From: Campylorhamphus procurvoides
Taxonomy: Eukaryota > Chordata > Aves > Passeriformes > Dendrocolaptidae
Assembly (NCBI GenBank): GCA_013396655.1
Contig: WBMV01004761.1
Span: 758,661 to 822,660 of the forward strand
Length of the DNA stretch: 64,000 nucleotides
Direction of reading: 5' to 3'
Made by a program: the position numbers and the translations under genes. This document shows positions 55,201-64,000 of this stretch, one piece after another; the stretch's first letter is position 1; each line of letters opens with the position of its first letter. Below the pieces are notes generated by a model that did no database searches, was not told the DNA's origin, and saw nothing but the letters and a program-made list of their open reading frames with translations.

Positions 55201-58200
55201 TCTGAGATAGAAAAGAGAAGGAAAGTCTACATGAGCTAAACACCTAACTGACAGTAATTGAGTTGAATAGCCTGCAATTCTTTATAAGTACAAATAAAGC
55301 AGCAACCCTGATCCAGTAGTAGAACAATATTTGTACTATACTCAATTTTTTCTGCTGCTGGGGTTTAATCTCAGCAAGAATCGTTTTGGTTTAATTAGCT
55401 TTTCCCTGGCAGATGGTCAGATGTGAGAGGCAGAGAATGGTACAGGCTTAACTGTTGGGTGATTGTGCAGCTGCATCTATAGCTGAACAGTTAAGCATGT
55501 CCAGGGGTCCAGCTGTAGTTTGCATGACACAGTCCATCTCCTCCATTAGCCAAATGTCAGGTTCTGCTTTCTACAGATTATATATCACTCAGAAGCACTA
55601 TCCAAAGGTAGGCAAAAAACTAACATGCAGTTTTACCACCATCCCCTTTCTCAGACAAAATCCTCAAATCTTAATCAACTGGAAGTCCGTCTTTCTTTTG
55701 TGATGGAAGCACATTCAGAAGCATTGCCATGGAAACTTGAGCCATCCTCTGTGCTACTCATCAAAGAAGATCTAACACAGAAATATTTTATGAACTCTGT
55801 AACACTGAATACAGACAGCAGTCAGTATAACGAAGTAAAATTAGAGACCTTAGCATAGTGTGAGGATAGCAGTGGGACATTCTTCAACCTTCAAGCTGCC
55901 TGAACCTTGTACCACCTACAACGATGCTGTTATCAGCTGGCAGAGAAAAGCAGCGTAGCACTGAGAGAAGCAGAACTGGTGTAGAGGAATAAATCTACCC
56001 AGACAGAGGGATAAAAGAGAAAGGGGGTCATTACAGCCTTTTCCCAAAGCTGATTATATCCTGCGCTTTTCCTTCCCAGAGGTTATAAGTGATGTACTAC
56101 TGATTCCCTTGCAAAGCAGGATTCCTACCAGGCACAGACACCTCCCACTTATCCCAAATCACAGCCACTGCTTACTCTGGAGACCCCATCAGTATTCCCC
56201 GTCAAAGTCCGCTCAGCCCCTGCATCCAGGTACGACGTAGAGTGTTAGATCACCACTCCTAAACACTGGCAGTAGTCATCTCAATGGGACACAAAGGAAG
56301 AACAAGGAGATGGTTTTCAAAAACATGCTTTGGGCCTAGTAGATTCATAGTCTGAGCCAAGGGCAGGAACAGGCACAGAACTTGTCTTAGTTCTGTAAAC
56401 AACTGAACAGAATGGCTCCTGAAGCAGCATGTAACCCTGGAGCATCTCTCTTTTTTGTGGTAGTAGTTAATCTGCCTCAGTTTGCCTCCTTTGGGTTTGT
56501 TTTTTTTCTCCTAAGCTTTTTTAAAATTATTCTCTTAGTCTTCAGCACCACTGAGAGACTTTATTCTGAGAGTTCAGTCATAAAAATATAACATGGCTTA
56601 ATCCAGCTTAGGAAAAACAAACAGATCCACCCATCCGTTTTTCACTGGTGATCTGTGTAAAGCACGCAACTGACTGTGGCTCCTCTCTCTTCATTCAGCT
56701 GGGCTCCAGTCAGCCCCTTTAAGAGCAGGACCCAAGCCACTGCAGAGGAGACCCACACCTCCGCTCCCTGCCCTACACATGGAAGCTGCCTGTTACCAGC
56801 AGACAAGGGCTGCACCACTTGTCCTTCTGTACATGCTGTATTGTACCTCCTAGGTTCATCTTCCTCTTTTAGTGGGGTGGATAACCACAGTTGCCCCACT
56901 CGACACCAAGCTGGGCTGCTTCACCTCTTCCCTCAGACACAACTTCTCCTTGTGGCAGTCAGAGCTCTTATCAACTATATCCTTCCACTGTCATCATAGC
57001 TAGCATCAGTGTTGTTCTTCAGATAGAGCTAGTAATGAGCAACAATTTTCCCAAGGGGCAACTGCAGTGAAGGCCCAGCACTTCAGTTTTACCACAAGGT
57101 CAGCCTGTCCAGACTAGCTCTACATCCCCTGCCTGGCACTGCTCTTGTAAAACTGAAACGCCTTCACTGCCAGGTGAAGGAAAAACACTTCTTCTAAGTA
57201 ATGCTAAAAAGACAAGCTCTTCCGCTCCACAGGGCTCCTTCCTGTAGATACCCACACCTGCCCCTGCCCTGAAACTAAACTCTATGCAGCATTTCAGAGA
57301 CTGAGCTGGGAATGAGAGATAGTCAAGCTGCAAGTGAATTCACCTATCCTCAAAGGGGATCGATAATCAATGCTAGATAAGCCATCACATTCCAGGTACC
57401 TTTTTTTTTTTTTTTGGTTAAGTGTCAGACTCAACAACTCAAAGAGCCAGCAGCTCACTGCTCATCTAAGGGCAAAGACCATGAAGGAATGCCAGCATAC
57501 GGCCAGGCAGATGCTGCAAAGATAAGGTGTTTGCTCAGTACATCAAGCTGTTCACTCAGGCCTTCAGCTTCGTGCAGCTGCACGAGCTCAGCTCTACAGA
57601 ATCTGTGACTCTGGCCTAAGGAATGTCTCAACTGGACAATCACCAAATCTGCTGCCGGCTCAAGGTGCCGCAGGATCCGACCAATTCCCAGTGTTACCGG
57701 CCAGGTGTAGCTGTGCCTTCTGCGCCCTGGTCCACCAGGGGGAGATCTAGCTACTTGGGAGAGTTACAGCTCTAGCCAGAGGAATGCATTGCCTGGAGAG
57801 AGGTGTTTGGGACTGGACACAGGAGGACAGGGATCTGGATTCCTACAGTCTTGAAGACCAGCAGGGCAGCCAAAACAAGGAACTAGTGACTTTCTCTCCA
57901 CAACACATTAGAACTCACTGACAGGATGGAAAAAGGCCAAGAATCACCCCTACTTCCTCCTCAGCTGAAGTCACTTCCATTTCATTCTGACTCCCTCACT
58001 CCTTTCTTGGCAATTGGAAAGCGACAGCAGAAGCAGTATGTAATCCTAAACAAGACCTCCATTTTTGCAGACATAGCCCATATCACATGACAAAGCTGAA
58101 ACACTCACTGATTACAATGATTATACACGCTTAAATGCTCTAGCAGTAACATTCCACAAAACCCATTTTCAGACTTACTTATACTTTGCTACAACTCCAA

Positions 58201-59639
58201 TTGCTGCAGGGCATATCATCCAGTTTGGTACTGCAGAACAGAGGAAGGAAAATGAAGAATCAGGCAACCCACCTTCTCACCAACACCCAAGCCTTTAGTC
58301 AGGTATGGAGTCAGTGGCTAGTAGTTAAAAATAAAATGCACGGTTTACAAATCAAAAGAGAAGAGAGCGTAATATGAATAATTTCCAACTGTTTCACAAT
58401 GCTAAGAGTCTTGCAACAAGTTACGTTCCCTTAATCATCTATCACTGAGATTCTGCTTTGAGAAGTGATATATACTTCTGGAGAGAGGGTAGCATGGACC
58501 ACTCTGGTAACCAGAGCTCTGCAGTGACTCACTCAGAGACTGTATCAGCAGCTAAAAAGCAAAAACTATTCTATAAAGCCAGAGCCCTTCTGAGAGACAA
58601 TTCTTTCATTCTTGCTACTGTCTAAGGATGGCAATAGCGAGGTCTTCTGCAGAAGACTAATACGGAAATGACTGGCAGGTCACAGAATTTCAGGCTACAA
58701 GACATTGCCAAAAGGGAACCTGCAAGTCCAAAAGATCCAAGCAAACAGGGTAATGGACAGCCCAGGGCTTATCGAGAACACAGAAGACAGTCTGTTGTTG
58801 TTTCCACGAGCCTTGCCTATGTGCTGCCCACACTGACGCTGCCAAAAGGGATCACGTTTCCCTGCACCAGGCAAAGGAAAGACTTGTATAAAAGAAGATA
58901 AGGATGGTTTGCATGGCAGGGGCATAGAAAATTATGTGAACATTTTTCACACATACCACGTCAAGGATCTCAAAATAATGCATCTGCATCCTGATCTGCC
59001 ATCTTTCACCAGCCTCCCTGTCCTCAGCTTTTGGGGTTCCAGCCATAAAAAGAAACATTTTCCAGAAGAAGATGAAACAGCTCAGCTGCAGCACAAAGGT
59101 ATAAGAATATTTGCCCACCGACTGGGGGAAGCACTCCTGCCTAGGTTAAATCCTGAAACCATTCCATCTCCAGGCAGTCATTTCATGCACAGTTTGTACT
59201 GAGCAGAGCTTGATGGCACAAGCCACTCAATCATCTACTGATTGTCAAGAGCACACAGGCTGCAGGGGGGACGAGCCAACCTTAATTGGCCTTATCGTTG
59301 TAAATTAAACCGTACAACACACCCAAGCAAACAGTCAGTTCCTTTGGAGAAGCAGGCATGAGTTATTTTGCTACAGCTATAAAGGAAACATTGCTGCTAG
59401 GACATGCCCCTGGAGTGACTGTGCTGCTCAGCGCTCCCGCTGCATTCCTGGGGTTGTTTAGCATAGACTCAGCTCCAGCCTTTCCACAAGCAAGAAGTCT
59501 GAACCCTGAATGCCATCTGCAACACAGTCAGACTCCACCTCCTGCATGCCTGCAGGCCACCAGGTGTGGCCAGGAATGGCACAAGCTACACACTAAACAC
59601 ACCTTTGATGTGGAGCTGAAAGCATGTAGCCACGGGGCA

Positions 59640-59830
59640 CGAACAGCACGCCGCCCGCCGCCGTGCTGACTCCCACTGCAGGAATGTGGCTGCAACCACA
59701 GGCCAACGAAGGCAAACACATTGCATTCCTCACCAGGCAGCAAAGGAAAACAAGTAGCAAGCCCACACACCCGCCCCGCTCCCTCCCCACGCGTACCTGC
59801 ACGGCCGCTGCTGGGAGCCCAACAACAGCT
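59640..59830 (-). promoter_or_regulatory. Small GC-rich patch with minus-strand splice donor candidate
   Basis: Within AT-rich DNA, this patch contains CCGCCCGCCGCCGTGC and CCCGCCCCGCTCCC. On the minus strand GGCCGTGCAG|GTACGCG gives a plausible donor with exon end at 59,797. TJAP1 needs an upstream non-coding exon and a promoter, and this could be one of them. The CpG density is modest and no transcript evidence is available. Confidence 0.22.
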
Positions 59831-62800
59831 CCAGCCCCAAACTCATTTGTGAGAGCGCCCAAGTTCTTCAAGCAACTTCTTGAGCCATGGGGCAAGAGAA
59901 ACAGAGCAAGGCAGGAGAGTTCTAAACTGGGCATGCAAGCCACAGGGAGGAGAGCTGCCACAAGGGCTGGGAAATAGCCACAGTCCAGGACAGGAACAGC
60001 TCTACCCAGTAGCCCGGGAAGGGAATTTCCCTGACTCTTCCTATAAGACAAAGGGCAAACATAACACCAAGACTTGTTGAGCTGAGGGGGTAGAGCTGAC
60101 TTTGGGCATCAGGGGTGCTTGGAAGGATCCAGGTATTTTTCCATCCCCAGGAAACCATTCTACCTTAAGTAGCTTCTCTGACATGCAGACATTTCCTCAT
60201 TACTCCAAAATTCTTCTGTAAACAACTGTGTCCACTGCCCACAGACACAGTTCTGATCTTCACTGTACATTATTCTCCCCATACAACACTAACACCTGGT
60301 CACTTCAGTGACCCAGAGCAAAAAACCTTAATGTACAAAAATCCAAGACATGAGGTAACCTCTTGTCTCAGAATCTCAGCATTTTAGAGTTGCAAAGAGA
60401 CTCTTATGCTCTAGTTAGAAAAAAACCACTCCTCCTTTATGCGGCACTCCTACAAATCCCAAAGCTTTCCAAAGAATTCACAGTTCTCAATATGAAGTTA
60501 CTCTGACTGGAAAAAGATGATGATGCCTCAGGAGGTAAAACTGTCACCAGAATTCTCAAGCCGGTATTGTAAATCCCCTCACATTCTGAATCTGCACTTA
60601 CTTTGTGCAATATAACTAAACACTACTCCACTCCTAAAAACTCCAAAAATCAGTCAGTTCTGAGGGCCAACTCTGAGACTTAATAGCCAGTGGTCTCTCA
60701 GCGCCAAGCAGGAAAGCCAACATTCCCAGGAGTACTGCTGTGAGAATATTTCCAACTTGACTGTAGCAGACACAAAACAACGTCAGGAAATTCAGAGAGC
60801 ACCAACTAAGGGCTGAAATATTGTAACCTCTGGGGATCCTGAATGGGGAAAGGTCACTGTAGCCATAAGCTCTAAAAACATGTCGATGCATCTAGCAAGC
60901 GGCCACAGCAGGGATGGTTTATAAGGCTGTGGCCCAGCTGCTCCACACCCAACATGTGGATTTCAAGGCCCTCACAGAGGGGAATGATCTGATATTAAGT
61001 AACAAAAACAGACCAGACAAGGTCCAGTAGACTTTTCCATGCCTGTTAAAATTCAAGGCATCAGGCTACCTATCCCCTTCTAAGCCAGCCAAGGTAAGCT
61101 ACTGCAGTAGCTCCAGTACTTGGAAGAAACAGGCATGAAAGACCAAATTCACCAATAGATTTATATCCAAAGATATAAATAGAAGCCTGGCAGGATTTAC
61201 AAAAGCACCCAAACAGATTAGGTGTCTAAATCACCGCATGTAGAAGAAAGGGCTTCTCCCCTTCCAACCACTCCATACCTCTCAAACCCCAGCCACCACA
61301 AGAAAACCCATTTCAGAGAGGACGGAAGCCCCTACTGCTCCACGTGTTGCCAAAGGCCATCCCTGTGCAATCCACTTTGACAGTGACGGCACCCAAACTC
61401 CCACAAGTCTCAACAGTGCAACCTGCAATGGCTGCAGCTCTTACAGAATGTAGGTCTGCCTGTTTCCCAGAATAGGAGCTGCCTCTTCAGCCTCTCCTCT
61501 CCCTTCCCCCACTACATCTTTACTTTTCATAGACTTCATACTGTTTCAAGGTACCCTCATCCTGCCGCTGGTGGGCGGGTGAGTGGGGGAAAGGGGCCCT
61601 TTATAATTGTAGTGTTGCAATCTGCCAGCCCGGCCAGGCAGCCTGTTCCCGCCTGCACTGTATTAAATACCTTATAACTGATTACACCCCCATGGGGCAT
61701 GATTAGCAGTCTTCAGAGAACAAAGTCTACTTTCATAAGAATAAGAACAGACACGTACTGCTAACCTACTACACAGCTGGGCAGGTGAGGAAACCGAGAA
61801 AGGAAGGTGTGGGGGGGGGAAAAGTTAACTGTACTGCTAACTGTATTCCTTCCTTCCCTTCCCTATCCCAGCTGTCTAAGTTGAGACTTCCACTGGCCTG
61901 AATACTAGTACCCTTCAAACCTACCCCACAAGATTGTTGCCTGGGGAAGTCAGGCCAAGTCCTAACCTGGAGAGGTAAGGCATTGAGGCAAGCAGATTGA
62001 GCTTTGCTCTGGGTGACAGCAATTCTTTCACACCAGTTCCCAGGAAAAGGGAAGGGTGAATTCCAACTGCAGCAACAAAACAAGCAGCAGGAGGGAAAGC
62101 TCGACATACGATCACATCCCCATGTCCCTCTTTAACCACTGTATACCTCTGGAAAGTCTATATAAGTAACAGCAAAACATCTAATTCAATCTGAAGGTTA
62201 ACAGTTCCCCAAGTGATTATGTTTTTCTTGTGGGGAGAGAGGAGGCAACAAGTAGGAGGAAAGCCCTCTCCATCTGAGATAGGTAACAGGGATCCCCAAA
62301 CACGCATAGTCCATAAGCATTGCCGCAACAAAGAACCAGCCTGATGGAAACTTAGCCAATCTGACATTAAATGACCTACAGCTCATTAGCAAAGTGCCTT
62401 CTAAATCTCAAAATGCCCACACAAACAGCCACAAGTATATTTGGTGCTATCTGGCCTCCACCTCCACAAAGCACAAAGAATCAGACTGCACAGCCTTTCA
62501 CCAAAAGCAGTAAGAAAAGTGAAGGCAACTCTGAGACTAAAACAAGCCTAGGACAAGCCCTTCCAACTGCTCTCCCCAAACCTACAACAGAGGTGAGCAG
62601 AAAGCTCCAGAAAAATGGCCTTATTTGATATGCCTACGCTGCAGCTTCAACAAAATAGTAAGAATTCTCCTAACCCTTTCATTTTAGAAATGAATCATCT
62701 GTTTTACCCAGAGCTCACTGGCTTAGCCCATAGCACCATGGATGCTCATGAGAGTCTGGAAACACTTGTGTTCAGCTGATGCCTCTAGAAGGGGGCGCAC

Positions 62801-63427
62801 CTTGCTGACACATTCCACTTGGATTCTCACCCAACCCACCCAAGAAAGGATTTGTTAATGAGAAACCAACCCAGCTGAAAATGATCTACCTTTATCTGCT
62901 TTACTCAGCAGCTGGTCCTTCAGTCAGCACATAGTAGATCTCTGAACTGTACTGTTTAGCCTCATTTGTACAGCAAAATCTGCATATTCACTTTATTACA
63001 GAAAGACTTGAAGGCACCAGCTGACTTTAGGCTCTGATGTCCTCGTCTCTGATGTAAAGCATCAATACATTTAGAGTTACCAAATAGACTGTGCTTTCAG
63101 GATTTGGATAAATAGGAGCTTTCACCATAAACACAAGTTAGTCATTAGAAGCTCCAGGAGGTAAATTTAAAACATCGCAGCCAGCATAAAAATAGTTTTA
63201 TTTTGGGAGTTGAAGTTGCAAAGCTATAATAAATCCAAGCAGCACAGTAAAACCTCTTGTAAAAGCTTAAAATTAGTTGTGAAGCCCCAGATGGCCTTGC
63301 ATATAATTTGATTCTGCTACCATGAGCTAGCAAAAGGGAAACCACTCTTTATACTGTAAAAAGAGACCCAAAAACTCTATCTTCTTTCAGCTCCTAGGAG
63401 ACAGAAAAGGCAGGCTTACATTTTGTG

Positions 63428-63478
63428 TCTATATATATGTAAAATACATAAAAATAATAAATATATAAATAAAATCTA
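63428..63478. repeat. AT-rich low-complexity tract
   Basis: A run of TATATATATGTAAAATAC and AATAAATATATAAATAAA steps. It is simple AT-rich sequence with several chance AATAAA hexamers. Confidence 0.7.
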
Positions 63479-64000
63479 AAAACCACACAGCTTGTTCAAT
63501 CCCCCATTGCACTGGACATCTATCAGTCAGGTATCTTAGCTCAAACTGGAGCACTGCAAATTCAGAGCTCCCTCCTGGTTGCTGTACCCTCACAGACACC
63601 CTGCACCCACCCCCCACTCTCAGAGTAAATTGCCATCCACCGCAGAGGAGCACTCCTGCTATTCTGATACCGGCATTTGCCACCAGAGAAAGAGACCCTA
63701 ATTTAGCCCCACACGGGCCTTCTGCAAACTGCTAATCCCCGATACACAGCTGTTTTTCAAATGTACAGGCATGAGCAAACCATAAACGATTTATGGCGCG
63801 TGGCAGGAAGACTCCTGGCTCCCTGCGTAGGCGGGGTTTTGGGACAAGATCATGCTTGGACTAATGTTTATATTGCAAGTTGTCAGTCAGGTAGTAAATC
63901 ATCTCTGGAGATGCACAGTAATACAGCTCTCCCCATGCAGCTGGAGCTTTGATGACATGGAATTCTGTTATGGCCATTTCAGATACATCTGGGGACCTAT

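Larger units (their letters stand above)
49209..64000. other. Long gene-free region, probably TJAP1 5' intron or upstream DNA
   Basis: No exon of a known protein could be recognised in 14.8 kb on either strand; open frames are short and look random. Low-complexity spots include an A/C-rich tract at 53665-53705, T-rich runs at about 54735-54760, a T15 run at 57401-57415 and an AT-rich tract at 63428-63478. Two small G+C-richer patches (about 59,640-59,830 and 61,560-61,660) stand out from the AT-rich surroundings. Non-coding 5' exons of TJAP1 may lie here, but only one weak donor candidate (59,797, minus strand) was noticed. Confidence 0.45.

Overview
The window is nuclear DNA from a vertebrate and almost certainly from a bird. 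It holds spliced genes with compact introns, CR1 LINE tails in the avian form, and solo LTRs of a type common in birds. The gene order is XPO5(+), POLR1C(-), YIPF3(+), LRRC73(+), TJAP1(-). From memory, this is the same five-gene block as human 6p21.1 read from the opposite end, with all relative orientations kept. I recognised the genes from reconstructed exons; no database was searched.

Layout. Positions 1-9,010 hold the last twelve coding exons and 3' UTR of XPO5, the exporter of pre-miRNAs. Positions 9,010-10,740 are a tail-to-tail spacer with microsatellites and a CR1 fragment. Positions 10,745-13,560 hold POLR1C, a subunit shared by RNA polymerases I and III, on the minus strand. Its first coding exon is missing. 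Positions 13,440-14,340 are a GC-rich head-to-head promoter interrupted by 52 Ns; the gap hides the YIPF3 start and probably the POLR1C first exon. YIPF3, a five-pass Golgi membrane protein, runs to 18,455. A gene-free spacer leads to the LRRC73 CpG island at about 22.7-23.6 kb, which carries a 21-bp GC-box minisatellite, and then to LRRC73 (six coding exons, 303 aa). TJAP1 occupies 30,260-43,142 on the minus strand (seven coding exons, 630 aa). From 43.1 kb to the end there is no recognisable coding exon. That stretch holds a CR1 fragment and two same-orientation solo LTRs, and it is probably TJAP1 5' intron or upstream DNA.

The genes do not form a pathway. They are mostly housekeeping genes (RNA export, RNA polymerase, Golgi) plus a leucine-rich-repeat protein and a junction/Golgi coiled-coil protein.

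The most notable observation is that the first TJAP1 coding exon does not have to end at its usual splice donor. The reading frame continues open for 522 further codons to a second good donor at 41,418. That donor has the same phase (0), so splicing it to the normal next exon stays in frame. The result would be a TJAP1 form of about 1,152 aa with a serine/arginine-rich insert that contains repeated S-R-S-x-E motifs. I do not recognise this insert.
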